Source: Gracilibacter sp. BRH_c7a (GTDB taxonomy: Bacteria > Bacillota > Desulfitobacteriia > Desulfitobacteriales > Syntrophobotulaceae). From it: DNA of 64,000 nucleotides. The first letter of the stretch is position 1, and every line of letters begins with the position of its first letter. Positions 44,682 through 54,199 of the stretch are shown in pieces. Under the pieces are notes generated by a model. It did not search any database. It was given only the letters and a program-made list of their open reading frames with translations, and was not told the DNA's origin. The stretch is from positions 62,001 to 126,000 of the forward strand of contig LOEZ01000058.1 in the NCBI GenBank assembly GCA_001516055.1, read 5' to 3'. A program made the translations under genes and the position numbers.

Positions 44682-45101
44682 TCAGCTTTTCTTTTCAACT
44701 TCATAAGGCCAATTATTTATTCCACCTAAATTGAACACGTTTTCATATCCTAGCTTAACCAAGATATCGGCTGCAACAGCACTTCTGTTCCCACTCCTAC
44801 AATATACAAAAATAGGCTTCTTTTTATCCTGGATAGTTGCCTCCACTTCTGCCTCTATGGTATTTACAGGAATCAGAATAGAATCTTTGATGTGACCTGC
44901 TTCATATTCTTCCATTGTTCTTACATCCAAAAATACCAAGCCCTCTCCACTATCCAATCTCTGTTTAGCCTCACTAGGAGTAATGCTAGCAACTTTAACT
45001 TCTATGATTGGTGCATTATTACTACATCCGGATATTATGACTCCAATAACTAAAATGCCTGTAAATATAAGTTTATTCAGCACCTTTAATTTCTTAATCA
45101 T
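44682..45101 (-). CDS. Rhodanese-like lipoprotein
   Basis: 139 residues. Lipoprotein signal (ILVIGVIISGC, lipid Cys), then one rhodanese domain with LVFLDVRTMEEYEAGHI and active-site loop VYCRSGNRS (catalytic Cys). It would act as an extracytoplasmic sulfurtransferase or sulfide/cyanide-handling protein. It is divergent from the DUF1847-rhodanese fusion gene, with a hairpin between them, so both rhodaneses may serve the same sulfur chemistry. Confidence 0.9.
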   Translation of the reverse strand: MIKKLKVLNKLIFTGILVIGVIISGCSNNAPIIEVKVASITPSEAKQRLDSGEGLVFLDVRTMEEYEAGHIKDSILIPVNTIEAEVEATIQDKKKPIFVYCRSGNRSAVAADILVKLGYENVFNLGGINNWPYEVEKKS

Positions 45102-45160
45102 TATGAATTACTCCTTATACTCTTTTTCTAAGTCTTTTATAATTGAGAACAAAATGTTAA

Positions 45161-45197
45161 GATTAACACAATACCCTCACGGGGTATTGTGTTAATC
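45161..45197. terminator. 16-bp hairpin in the rhodanese divergent region
   Basis: GATTAACACAATACCC (45161-45176) pairs perfectly with GGGTATTGTGTTAATC (45182-45197), 5-nt loop. It lies in the leader of the DUF1847-rhodanese gene without a clear U-run. An attenuator or a transcription-factor site shared by both divergent genes is possible. Confidence 0.5.
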
Positions 45198-45314
45198 TAC
45201 TATACTTTATGTACTTATGCAACAACTTTTATTTACCAATTTATATTTAAAGAAGTATATTATCAACTCTTCGTATCATGCTATATTTATCATCTATACC
45301 ATAGGGAGGTATTT

Positions 45315-46214
45315 ATGGATTGTACAAAATGTACGTCAAAGGGGTGTCGCCACTCTTCTCCATGCTTAGATCGGAGTAGCGAATATATAGACAATTATTT
45401 TTTAAAAGAAAATCGTCTATACACAAAGTCAGCTTCTATGCTGATTGACAACGGAAGAGCAGGAACGCTTACTCGGTTAGAGGAGATCGTAGAATACTCC
45501 AAAATTCGAGGCTATAAAAATCTGGGGGTTGCTTATTGTTACGGGATGGAAAAGGAAGCCTTGTTACTACGTAAATATCTCGCAGAACATAAATTCAAAC
45601 TCAACATGGTTTCATGTACCGTCGATGGTATAAGAGAAACTCAACTTGATAATAGTAAAACGAAACCAACTGTATCCTGCAATCCTCTTGGACAAGCTCA
45701 TATGCTTAATTCCTCAAGAGTTGAGCTGACGATTTTAATGGGCTTATGTCTTGGTCACGACATTCTCCTTCAGAAGAATCTAACCATGGATTTTACAACT
45801 CTAGTAGTGAAAGATAGAATATTAAATCATAATCCTCTTCTTGGCCTACCCGGAATACAATCACCAGAAGATAAATTTCTTGAAAACTTGCCAGGAAATT
45901 TTAATTTGATTAAGATTGGTGACTTTATATCTAAACTTGAAGTTCAAAAAAGCCCAAAAGACTTATATCTTCTCGACATAAGAAATGCTGACGCCTTTAA
46001 CAAAGATTCCATACCCGGTTCAATAAACTGCTCATTATCAGCTTTAACTACACGCTATAAACAAATAATTCCCGATAAAAAGAAAGAAATTATAGTTTAC
46101 TGCAATGGAGGAATCCAATCAGTATATGCTGTGATGTATCTATCTTTAAAAGGATATAATAAGGTCTTCAGCTTAGCTGGAGGGTTTTCTAAGTTTTTGC
46201 TTTCTCGTCAATAA
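45315..46214 (+). CDS. DUF1847-rhodanese fusion
   Basis: 299 residues. The N-terminus (DCTKCTSKGCRHSSPC) is a cysteine-rich metal-binding patch, followed by a DUF1847 domain (ILMGLCLGHDILLQK, VVKDRILNHNPLLGLPG). From about residue 195 there is a rhodanese domain with LYLLDIRNADAFNKDSIPGS and catalytic VYCNGGIQSV. The start is set at the ATG with GGGAGG, because upstream in-frame sequence includes the hairpin. DUF1847 has no known function; fusion to rhodanese suggests persulfide or metal-sulfur handling. The end overlaps the convergent MFS gene by 26 bp. Confidence 0.83.
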   Translation: MDCTKCTSKGCRHSSPCLDRSSEYIDNYFLKENRLYTKSASMLIDNGRAGTLTRLEEIVEYSKIRGYKNLGVAYCYGMEKEALLLRKYLAEHKFKLNMVSCTVDGIRETQLDNSKTKPTVSCNPLGQAHMLNSSRVELTILMGLCLGHDILLQKNLTMDFTTLVVKDRILNHNPLLGLPGIQSPEDKFLENLPGNFNLIKIGDFISKLEVQKSPKDLYLLDIRNADAFNKDSIPGSINCSLSALTTRYKQIIPDKKKEIIVYCNGGIQSVYAVMYLSLKGYNKVFSLAGGFSKFLLSRQ

Positions 46215-47403
46215 GACTAACGTTTTGTTCTTTCTGATCTAAACCCATAAAATGGCTATAAAGAGTTTTCATAAACATTGCATAAAGAAGTATCAAAAAC
46301 CCAAGAAGACTAAATGCGACGGTAATAGATAGTCCATCAACAAGTAATCCGAACAGGGTAGGCCCGAGTAGAAATGCAACGCCCCAGCCAAGACCTACAA
46401 AGGACATTATAAATCCCCTGTTGGATTCAGCACTGTTACTCACTACCATGACTTGATACGAAACTGCAATAATCCCAGCGAAAAATCCAACCGTCGAGGT
46501 TAAAATAAATACATTTATAGAACCTGTTACTACTGCAACCAATAAAAACCCTGTTCCAACTCCCGCGAAACTTAATTGCAGCAGGAAGGGAAAACGCATT
46601 TTCTCATGCATCTTGGCAAAAAAGCGCCCAGCTAATATGGAGCCAACTGAATATGAAGCGAGTATTATAGATATTATACCTTCTGTATTCCCCAGCTTTT
46701 TCAACCAAATTGGAAAAAACGATTGGGTTAGGGCAACTAATAAACCAGCGCTGAAAGCAGTAATGAATGCAAATTGAAGCGGTGGTATTTTTGCCAAGTC
46801 ATTAAATGATAAACCAATATTTTTTATTTTGGCGCGTTCTCCACTAGCCAGCGGAATACTTTTCATAAACCCAACTATTATCAGTCCAAGAATACCGATC
46901 ACTGCTATGAGACGGAAAGTACCTAGATATCCAATATTAACAATAGCCCAGCCGGCAAACAGAATACCAAAAATTTTCCCCCCTTCATTAAAACTATGGA
47001 ATTTCCCTAATATCGAAGAAGATTCTGCACTCGATATTCGACTCGCATATGATTGTGATGTGGGCCAAAAGATAGCACGAGTAGTTCCGTTGATAATTTG
47101 AAAGAAGGCCAGAGTTAAGAAACCCAAACTGAATGTAAATATAACGCTAGAAAATATAGTGAGACAGTAGGTAAAGGCCAACATCCTCTTTTCTCCAAAA
47201 CGATCTGACAATACCCCGGTAAACATCCTGAGAAATACCTGCAATAAGCCTGGAATCGATAGAAGTAAACCAATCTGAGTAGCTGAATAGCCTGCGTACA
47301 ATCCATATAAAGGTATAATAATTGCAATAAGCGAGAAAATCGTATTAAACAAAAATCCTACAGTATATATTGGAATTACGGTAATTAGTATTTGCTTTTT
47401 CAT
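46189..47403 (-). CDS. MFS transporter
   Basis: 404 residues, twelve helices in two six-helix halves. The loop 2-3 motif reads GVLSDRFGEKRMLAF (G-x3-D-R-x-G-x-[KR]), and FLGPTLFGLLVDGLS is a typical helix 5/11 segment. Substrate unknown; similar transporters export small hydrophobic compounds or drugs. AAGGAG precedes the ATG. Its 3' end overlaps that of the DUF1847-rhodanese gene. Confidence 0.9.
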   Translation of the reverse strand: MKKQILITVIPIYTVGFLFNTIFSLIAIIIPLYGLYAGYSATQIGLLLSIPGLLQVFLRMFTGVLSDRFGEKRMLAFTYCLTIFSSVIFTFSLGFLTLAFFQIINGTTRAIFWPTSQSYASRISSAESSSILGKFHSFNEGGKIFGILFAGWAIVNIGYLGTFRLIAVIGILGLIIVGFMKSIPLASGERAKIKNIGLSFNDLAKIPPLQFAFITAFSAGLLVALTQSFFPIWLKKLGNTEGIISIILASYSVGSILAGRFFAKMHEKMRFPFLLQLSFAGVGTGFLLVAVVTGSINVFILTSTVGFFAGIIAVSYQVMVVSNSAESNRGFIMSFVGLGWGVAFLLGPTLFGLLVDGLSITVAFSLLGFLILLYAMFMKTLYSHFMGLDQKEQNVSLIDEKAKT

Positions 47404-47490
47404 TTATCCGCTCTCCTTAATATCAGGAAACTAATAACTCTATTTATCCTATATTTACTATGAATTGAAAAATTCCTTCCTAGATACAAA

Positions 47491-47536
47491 AAATCCGTGA
47501 AGAAAACAGGATTGTTCCTGATTAACTCACGGATTT
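47491..47536. terminator. Long bidirectional hairpin
   Basis: AAATCCGTGA (47491-47500) pairs with TCACGGATTT (47527-47536), with a smaller internal AACAGGA/TTCCTGA stem. It lies downstream of the TerC gene on the minus strand. Confidence 0.75.
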
Positions 47537-47627
47537 TCGCAATGTTCCAATATACTATCACCTTCCAAAAGGCGAAAGAAGATTAAATAGTCTACACTTC
47601 TAAGTTATTCTAAGATTAAGCTTATTT

Positions 47628-48374
47628 CTATATTTTCTTCTCATTCTTAGCAAAAACGTGTATTAAGTTTTCTTGTAAATGGTGAGATTTCTCCCTCTTT
47701 GATTGATTAACGCTTCTGTATCTGACGTAATTTCCTACTATGATGACTCCTGTTGCAAGCATGAACGGAAAGCTCTTTGCTAAAATATACGAATTCGCAA
47801 ATAATGCAACGGATGTATCATTGAGGATCATCTTACCAGCTGTAAAGCATAGAAGTCCTGCCCCTACAGAAATAAGCCAAGGGAATTTCCTCATGAGGGA
47901 TGACAATAACGTGCTCCCGAAGATGACTATTGGGATACTAATAGCCAGGCCAAGCATCAACAGCTGCATATTGCCTCCCGCCGCTCCGGCTACTGCCAAT
48001 ACATTATCTAAACTCATGAGCAAATCAGCAATGATGATGGTCTTAATTGCATCTTTAAGACTATAAGGAGCGCAGTTTTCTCCTTCAGACGAAGCCTCCT
48101 CTCCTTTCAATAATTTAAAAGCAATGATAAGCAACAAAATTCCGCCTAAAGCTTGAATATATGCCAGAGATAGGAGAAGCGCCGCGATTGCAGTTAATCC
48201 CATCCGCAGAACCACCGCACCAAAAGTTCCCCAGAAGATACCCTTTCTTCTGTCCTTCTCTTTCAGGTGGAGTGTAGCAAGCGCGATAACTACAGCATTA
48301 TCACCACTAAGTATCAGATTAATCAGGAAGATTTCAAAGAGAGAACTCCAAAAAGCTATTGATGTTATGTCCAC
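47628..48374 (-). CDS. TerC/YjbE-family membrane protein
   Basis: 248 residues, seven membrane helices. LILSGDNAVVIALATLHL and ADLLMSLDNVLAVAGAA are the paired TerC signatures with membrane-embedded Asp residues. TerC/Alx proteins export manganese or support tellurite resistance and exoenzyme metalation. GTG start behind GGAGGAGGG. No yybP-ykoY (Mn) riboswitch was seen in the 178 bp between it and ymaF. Confidence 0.92.
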   Translation of the reverse strand: MDITSIAFWSSLFEIFLINLILSGDNAVVIALATLHLKEKDRRKGIFWGTFGAVVLRMGLTAIAALLLSLAYIQALGGILLLIIAFKLLKGEEASSEGENCAPYSLKDAIKTIIIADLLMSLDNVLAVAGAAGGNMQLLMLGLAISIPIVIFGSTLLSSLMRKFPWLISVGAGLLCFTAGKMILNDTSVALFANSYILAKSFPFMLATGVIIVGNYVRYRSVNQSKREKSHHLQENLIHVFAKNEKKI

Positions 48375-48552
48375 TTATATCCCTCCTCCTTCAGATTATT
48401 CACTCGGAGGGATGTAGTGCTTATCTACTTGAATAGTTATTATTGGAAAAAGGTATAAATATTTACCATATTTTGGACAATAATAAATAACTAGCCATAT
48501 ACTAATACACAATCTTATCTTATATTACCTGGAGGTGAGACCGAATTTAAAG

Positions 48553-48867
48553 ATGAATACTCATATCCATCATATTCACCGTTTTCAAAATGCCACTTCT
48601 TTTAACGCTGGTCATATCCATCACATGGTAGGTGAAACAAGCTATGAGATACCGGTAGGTATGTCTCATGTGCATTCTTACCATGGGGTTACCAGTTTGG
48701 ATAATGCCCACGTTCATCATTTTGCTGGTACAACAAGCCCTTCTATTCCATTGCCTGGAGGCGGTCATACCCATAGATATTACGGACCAACCACATTCGA
48801 TCATGGGCATAGGCATATCTATGATGCATTAACCGGCAACGAGCAATCAACACGTCTTTTTGCCTAA
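48553..48867 (+). CDS. YmaF-like His-rich protein
   Basis: About 104 residues with repeated histidine blocks: THIHHIHRF, GHIHHMVGETSYEIPVG, SHVHSYHGVTS, AHVHHFAGTTSPSIP, GGHTHRYYGPTTFDHGHRH. This four-fold repeat is the YmaF pattern of Bacillus and Clostridia; a metal-binding role is likely. The start is uncertain: GGAGGTGA lies 17 nt before this ATG, and an in-frame GTG at 48535 sits inside it. Confidence 0.82.
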   Translation: MNTHIHHIHRFQNATSFNAGHIHHMVGETSYEIPVGMSHVHSYHGVTSLDNAHVHHFAGTTSPSIPLPGGGHTHRYYGPTTFDHGHRHIYDALTGNEQSTRLFA

Positions 48868-48882
48868 AGAAATAATGCAAGA

Positions 48883-48912
48883 CAAAGAAGAGGTAGAAAA
48901 ACCTCTCCTTTG
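48883..48912 (+). terminator. Terminator of ymaF
   Basis: CAAAGAAGAGGT, 6-nt loop, ACCTCTCCTTTG (one mismatch) 15 bp past the stop. Confidence 0.65.
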
Positions 48913-49037
48913 TTGTTTGAAGATTAATTCTATAAGCAATCCTATTCTTTTTAAGGACTTTATCTAGGATAAATTACTGATTATAGGCAAAAAATAAGTC
49001 AGGTTTCATTTATCCGTAGAGAAAGGAATTAATATTT

Positions 49038-50519
49038 ATGGAAATATCCAAACAGAAAAATTTTAATGAACCTCCCCTATCATATTGGATGGACTCTACA
49101 CCGCAGCCTGAGTATCCTATTTTACTTGAGGACATTGAAGTTGATATCGCAATAATTGGAGGAGGATTTGTCGGTATCTCTACCGCTTATCTGCTTAATC
49201 AACAGGGGCTGAAGGTAGCAATATTAGAAGCAGATCATATTCTTCAAGGAACAACAGGTCATACTACAGCAAAAATTACTTCTCAGCACGGCTTAATTTA
49301 CAGTAAAATCAAAAGTCAAATGAGTGAAGAGTTCGCCAGACAATATGCCGATGCCAACGAATCAGCTATCCGGATGATCGAAAAAATAGCGCAAGAAAAT
49401 AATATTGAATGTGATTATGTCCCGCAGTCTGCTTATGACTATACACTTGATGACAATTATGTAGATAAGATCAGTCAAGAAGTGAAGGTAGCGTCATCAC
49501 TTGGGATAAAGGCCACCTACCTGGAAGAAATACCTCTGCCTTTTCCCATTAAAGCTGCTGTACGTTTTGATAATCAAGCTCAATTTCACCCTAGAAAGTT
49601 TCTGCTTCCCCTGGCAGAGAAAATCACCAGTAACGGTGGCAAAATATTTGAACAAAGCAGAATTGTTGATATCGAAGAAGATAGCAAATATCTTTTAATT
49701 ACAAAACACGGAAAGAAAGTGACTGCTGAAAAAGTTATTATTGCTTCACATTATCCGTGCTACAATAAACCCGCTTTATATTTTGCCCGAATATATCCCG
49801 AGAGATCTTATGTCGTTGCAATAAAGGCCAAGGAAACGTATCCGGGTGGTATGTATATAACTGCTGAAGAACCCGGGCGTTCACTTCGAAGCCAAGTTTC
49901 TAATCATGGTGAGTTGATACTGGTTGGGGGTGAACATCATAAAACCGGACAAGGCGAAGATACGGTTAAACATTACGAAGCGCTGATAGACTATGCGAAT
50001 GACACCTTTACCGTAGAAGATATCGTTTACAGATGGTCAACTCAAGACTGCATGACTTTAGATGATCTTCCTTATGTCGGTCATTTCACATCACAAACTC
50101 CTAATATGTATATTGCAACCGGCTTTGGAAAATGGGGAATGACGAGCAGCATCGTTTCAGCGATGTTATTAAAGGATTTGATCGTAAAAGGAGAAAATCC
50201 ATGGCAAGATGTCTATAACCCTTCTCGCAAAACAGTTTTAGCTTCTACAAAGAATTTTGTTGTAGAAAACCTTAATGTTGCCCAAAACCTGATAGAAGGA
50301 AAAACCCAACCCCCGAAGCATAACATTGATGTTAATACAACCTGTACACATATGGGCTGTGAATTAAACTGGAATTCTGCCGAAAAGACATGGGATTGTC
50401 CGTGCCACGGTTCAAGGTTCACTTATGAGGGGGATATTGTTGAAGGTCCAGCTGTTAATCCCTTAAGTGCAGACAATGATGTAAATACGATACAGAAACT
50501 TATTTCGGAAGATTTTTAA
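49038..50519 (+). CDS. FAD-dependent amine/amino-acid oxidase fused to Rieske domain
   Basis: 493 residues. FAD-binding Rossmann fold at the N-terminus (DIAIIGGGFVGISTAYLLNQ), DAO-type catalytic core, and a C-terminal Rieske [2Fe-2S] domain with CTHMGC and CPCHGSRF (C-x-H...C-x2-H). This is the YhfW architecture of Firmicutes. The substrate is unknown; it probably oxidises an amine or amino acid and passes electrons through the Rieske centre instead of oxygen. GAAAGG precedes the ATG. Monocistronic. Confidence 0.93.
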   Translation: MEISKQKNFNEPPLSYWMDSTPQPEYPILLEDIEVDIAIIGGGFVGISTAYLLNQQGLKVAILEADHILQGTTGHTTAKITSQHGLIYSKIKSQMSEEFARQYADANESAIRMIEKIAQENNIECDYVPQSAYDYTLDDNYVDKISQEVKVASSLGIKATYLEEIPLPFPIKAAVRFDNQAQFHPRKFLLPLAEKITSNGGKIFEQSRIVDIEEDSKYLLITKHGKKVTAEKVIIASHYPCYNKPALYFARIYPERSYVVAIKAKETYPGGMYITAEEPGRSLRSQVSNHGELILVGGEHHKTGQGEDTVKHYEALIDYANDTFTVEDIVYRWSTQDCMTLDDLPYVGHFTSQTPNMYIATGFGKWGMTSSIVSAMLLKDLIVKGENPWQDVYNPSRKTVLASTKNFVVENLNVAQNLIEGKTQPPKHNIDVNTTCTHMGCELNWNSAEKTWDCPCHGSRFTYEGDIVEGPAVNPLSADNDVNTIQKLISEDF

Positions 50520-50625
50520 TAAGTTGGAAAAAGATATAGTTCCTCCATCATACTAGTATTCCGCAGGTAATTTTTCTAATTCAGCCAGACTCCAGATTCA
50601 AATTAAGGCCACTCGATAAATTATT

Positions 50626-51204
50626 TTATTTTGAACTCATAATCAGAGAGAAAGCTTCTGCTCTCGTAGCTGAACTGGTTTGAAAAATTCCCCGAACAGC
50701 TGAAGTTACCGTTTTGGAGCCCGGTTTCTTTATCCCTCTGATAGTCATACACATATGCTCAGCTTCAATCACAACCAGCACGCCCCTGGCCTCCAGAATC
50801 TGCTGCACTGTATCTGCAATTTGCCCTGTCAGGCGTTCCTGGAGTTGAGGTCTTTTGGCAAATGCTTCAGCTACTCTTGCCAGTTTTGATAAACCGGTCA
50901 CCTTTTCATGACGGGGAATATAAGCTATATGGGCCTGCCCCACAAACGGAAGCAGATGGTGTTCGCACATAGAATAAATCGGGATATCTTTCACAATTAT
51001 CATTTCTTCATGGTTCTCAGAAAACTGAACCGTAAGATGCCGACTTGGGTCTTCATGGAGACCTACAAAAGCTTCTTGATAAAATCTGGCGACTCTTCTT
51101 GGTGTATCCTTTAAGCCTTCCCTGTCGGGATTCTCCCCCACTGCTTCCAGAATATCCCTTACGGCACTTTCTATCTTGCCTAAATTAATACTGCTTGTCA
51201 ACAT
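50626..51204 (-). CDS. folE: GTP cyclohydrolase I
   Basis: 192 residues. Converts GTP to 7,8-dihydroneopterin triphosphate, the first step of folate and of H4MPT pterin synthesis in bacteria. Zinc and catalytic motifs are CEHHLLPF (Cys-x2-His) and HMCMTIRG (second Cys); [20 protein letters not shown] is the conserved active-site helix. The ATG at 51204 has GAGGT upstream. It lies 30 nt behind pabAB on the same strand, so the two form a pterin/pABA operon next to H4MPT-type genes. Confidence 0.96.
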   Translation of the reverse strand: MLTSSINLGKIESAVRDILEAVGENPDREGLKDTPRRVARFYQEAFVGLHEDPSRHLTVQFSENHEEMIIVKDIPIYSMCEHHLLPFVGQAHIAYIPRHEKVTGLSKLARVAEAFAKRPQLQERLTGQIADTVQQILEARGVLVVIEAEHMCMTIRGIKKPGSKTVTSAVRGIFQTSSATRAEAFSLIMSSK

Positions 51205-51240
51205 AATCACCTCAAAATTCCTTCTCCTGATTTAAACGGT

Positions 51241-53313
51241 TTATTTAGCTGATGTTTTAACAGACTTTGGTTGGATACTTAAATCAACTCCTAAGACTTC
51301 CAATAACTTACCTGCTTTGTGAATGGTTTCAGCATACTCATCTTCAGGGACGGAATCAGCTACAATCCCTCCCCCAGCGTGAACATGAGCGACGCCGTCT
51401 TTGAGAAGAATGGTTCTGATCACTATATTCAAATCCCAGGCACCGTCAAAGCCGATATAACCAATACTCCCGGTGTATATCCCCCGCTTATAGGGTTCTA
51501 ACTCATCAATTATTTCCATAGCTCTTATCTTGGGAGCACCAGTGATTGAACCACCCGGAAAGATCGCCTTGAGAATTCGACTTGGTTTTAGACCTGCTTT
51601 CATCCTCCCAACTATGGTGGCGACAAGGTGCCAAACAGCAGGATATTTTTCCAGGATAATCAGTTCTTTGGTTTTTACTGATCCATAAGTGCAAATCCTC
51701 CCCAGGTCATTGCGCTCCAGATCCACGATCATAGTCAGTTCCGCTTTATCTTTTTCACTATTCAGAAGTTCAGAGGCCAGTTTTTCATCCTCGGCTTGGG
51801 TCTTACCCCTTGGCCGCGTCCCCTTAATCGGTCTGGTTTCTATGTATCCCTGGGGCGATATCCGGATAAACCGTTCCGGCGAGGTTGAGAGGATCTGATA
51901 TTCAGAATAAGGCAAAAAAGCAGAAAACGGCGCAGAGTTTTCCTGGCGCAATCTGTAATAAAGCTCCCAGGGATCTCCCAAGTAGGGTAAACTGAAGGCT
52001 TGACTGAGGTTAGCCTGATATATATCTCCGTCGTATATATAATTTATTACTCGCTCGAGATCCTTCAGATACTGTTGTTTGGGTACGCTTTTACCAACCA
52101 GTTCAAAAGAAATCCTGTCTGGATCGTGCTCGTCTAGAAGAGGATTCTTATCGCTCCAGCATGCCTCCAAATAATCACGAATAATCTCTTCAAGGTTATC
52201 CAATCTCACCCTGGCAAGTCCTGAATCACATTCCCCGCCCTCTTTCATTCCGCAGGCAGTAAGATAGTATTGTTTAGTTTCATGCTCATAAACCAAAATT
52301 CCGTCATACCAGGCTAAGGTCCACAGGGGTATCCCCAACTCCTCTTTTGATGTTTGAGGCAGATCTTCTATTTCATTTTTCAAATCATAGCTGAAGAACC
52401 CAACCGCCCCTCCGGAGAAAGGAAACGGAGTCGATAAGGGTACCTGGTACTGAGAAAGAAAATCATCCAATATCGAGAGAGCATTTTGATCGTCTGAATA
52501 CTCAATTTGAGTATTGTCGTCACCACCTTTGTCTATTTTCATATACCCTTGATAGGCACTAACCATGAGGAACGGAAAAGCTCCTAGATAAGAATGCTGT
52601 CCCAACTCAACATACTGATTACCACTATCAAGGAAAAACGGTTTATTTGCCTTTCGAAAAGCCTGCACCAGATGATGGGGTGGTAACGAGATAGCAAGTG
52701 GTCGAACTTGCCATACACTTGATCTATTTTGTTTTTCCTTCCAACTGCGAGCAGATTTCACAGCATTTTCCAATAGTTTTAAGCCGCTTTCTGTCAGGAT
52801 GGCCTCAGGATGAAACTGCACTCCCTCTAACGGAAGAGTGGTATGACGTATCCCCATAATTTCTCCGTCGGCGGTCTGGGCGGTAACCGCCAGTTCTGAC
52901 GGAAGACTGGCTCTTTCTAACGCTAATGAATGATAACGTGTAACCTTTAACGGGTTGGCTAAATCCTGAAAAACCCCCTCTCCATCATGAGTGATTAATG
53001 AAAGTTTCCCGTGGACAGGGGTTTTGGCACGGATAACATTTGCCCCAAAAACCTGGCCAACAGCCTGATGCCCCAGACAGATTCCAAGAATCGGCACCTT
53101 TCCTTTGAAATAATCAATAACTTCTAAAGAAAAAGCCGCTTCATTTGGTGAACATGGACCCGGAGAAATCACAATCAGATCAGGGCCTAAGGCACTTATA
53201 TCAGAAATAGTTCCTTCACCTGGACGAAAGACTGTAACTTCTTCCCCCAGTTCTCCAAAATATTGATAAAGATTATATGTGAATGAATCAAAGTTATCGA
53301 GCATGAAAATCAT
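51241..53313 (-). CDS. Fused aminodeoxychorismate synthase (PabA-PabB)
   Basis: 690 residues. N-terminal glutamine amidotransferase (1-195) with DNFDSFTYNLYQYFG, GICLGHQ nucleophile and HPEAI; C-terminal chorismate-using component I with PIKGTRPRGK (catalytic Lys), DLERNDLGRI and FPGGSITGAPKIRAME. It makes 4-amino-4-deoxychorismate, precursor of p-aminobenzoate. pABA is needed both for folate and as the acceptor used by beta-RFAP synthase encoded nearby. The ATG with AGGTGAAC is preferred over an upstream GTG. No separate PabC lyase is in the window. Confidence 0.95.
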   Translation of the reverse strand: MIFMLDNFDSFTYNLYQYFGELGEEVTVFRPGEGTISDISALGPDLIVISPGPCSPNEAAFSLEVIDYFKGKVPILGICLGHQAVGQVFGANVIRAKTPVHGKLSLITHDGEGVFQDLANPLKVTRYHSLALERASLPSELAVTAQTADGEIMGIRHTTLPLEGVQFHPEAILTESGLKLLENAVKSARSWKEKQNRSSVWQVRPLAISLPPHHLVQAFRKANKPFFLDSGNQYVELGQHSYLGAFPFLMVSAYQGYMKIDKGGDDNTQIEYSDDQNALSILDDFLSQYQVPLSTPFPFSGGAVGFFSYDLKNEIEDLPQTSKEELGIPLWTLAWYDGILVYEHETKQYYLTACGMKEGGECDSGLARVRLDNLEEIIRDYLEACWSDKNPLLDEHDPDRISFELVGKSVPKQQYLKDLERVINYIYDGDIYQANLSQAFSLPYLGDPWELYYRLRQENSAPFSAFLPYSEYQILSTSPERFIRISPQGYIETRPIKGTRPRGKTQAEDEKLASELLNSEKDKAELTMIVDLERNDLGRICTYGSVKTKELIILEKYPAVWHLVATIVGRMKAGLKPSRILKAIFPGGSITGAPKIRAMEIIDELEPYKRGIYTGSIGYIGFDGAWDLNIVIRTILLKDGVAHVHAGGGIVADSVPEDEYAETIHKAGKLLEVLGVDLSIQPKSVKTSAK

Positions 53314-53545
53314 ATTGTTCACCTACATCCTTTTGATCTCATTTTTCCCCTCCATAATACTCCTTCCTCTAAAGGGGCGATATCCATCAAGGAAAAATAA
53401 ATCTTGGTATTCAAGGCCCCCTGAATCCCATTGTCATCCAGCCATTTTAAGTCCTGGAATCCTTTTAACCGAAGTCATATTATCCCACTAACTTGTACCA
53501 ATGTTTGTTATAATTAAAATAAAACTCCATGGGGGCAAAAAGTAG

Positions 53546-54199
53546 ATGAAAAGACCAATTATTGTTAAATTCGGCGGAAGCTTGCTTCAGCAGGATAACG
53601 GAGATATCCTCCGCTCCTTAGGTTCCATCCTGACTCAGGCAGCTTCTCCTTTACTGGTCATTCCGGGAGGAGGTCCTTTCGCTGACACAGTCCGTCACTA
53701 CGGCAAACAATTGGATCTTAGTGAAGAAACCTGTCATTTTATGGCCCTCACGGCTATGGATCAATATGCATTTCTGCTTAAAGAATTCATGCCGGGGAGT
53801 GAGATTATAGATCTGGGTAATCCATTCAATCCAGCAGATACACTTAATATCCCAACCACTTCTGCTAATGCAAAAATTCTATTATGTTCCAGGTTCCTCA
53901 GACAATTGCCATCCGATGATCTCCTCCGCTCCTGGGATGTTACCTCTGATTCTATTGCGGCTTATCTAACCCGGAAGATTAATGGTGCAATGCTTGTAAT
54001 CCTGAAAAGTAAAGATATCAATCCTAAACTCCAGGAACCCGATGTCGATCCATTTTTCTGTCGGTTACTCCCCCTGAGAATACCTGTATGGTTTCTAAAT
54101 GGCATGCATCCGCAAAGACTTGCCGAACTTTTACAAATCGGCAGTACTCAGGGAGTTTATCTAGCTCCTGGCCATACCAACGCTCAATTCTCTGTTTAG
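53546..54199 (+). CDS. Amino-acid-kinase-fold enzyme, MfnE-like
   Basis: 217 residues. IIVKFGGSLLQ and LVIPGGGPFADTVRHYGKQL are amino-acid-kinase nucleotide and substrate loops; the MALTAMDQYA helix and SWDVTSDSIAAYLTRKI match the MfnE-type kinases found in H4MPT/methanofuran gene clusters of methanogens and methylotrophs. In methanogens MfnE phosphorylates a furan alcohol precursor of methanofuran. Here the presence beside beta-RFAP synthase and DUF6513 suggests the same C1-cofactor pathway. It is divergent from pabAB and its 3' end overlaps the mtdB/citG-like relic. Confidence 0.82.
   Translation: MKRPIIVKFGGSLLQQDNGDILRSLGSILTQAASPLLVIPGGGPFADTVRHYGKQLDLSEETCHFMALTAMDQYAFLLKEFMPGSEIIDLGNPFNPADTLNIPTTSANAKILLCSRFLRQLPSDDLLRSWDVTSDSIAAYLTRKINGAMLVILKSKDINPKLQEPDVDPFFCRLLPLRIPVWFLNGMHPQRLAELLQIGSTQGVYLAPGHTNAQFSV

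Noticed and set aside
45189-45314. N-terminal extension of the DUF1847-rhodanese protein
   Set aside because: The upstream in-frame codons run through a perfect hairpin and an AT-rich leader, and the ATG at 45315 has a GGGAGG site and begins with the family's cysteine patch.
48375-48534. Manganese (yybP-ykoY) riboswitch upstream of the TerC gene
   Set aside because: This class often precedes TerC/YkoY genes, but I could not find its conserved loops in this gap.
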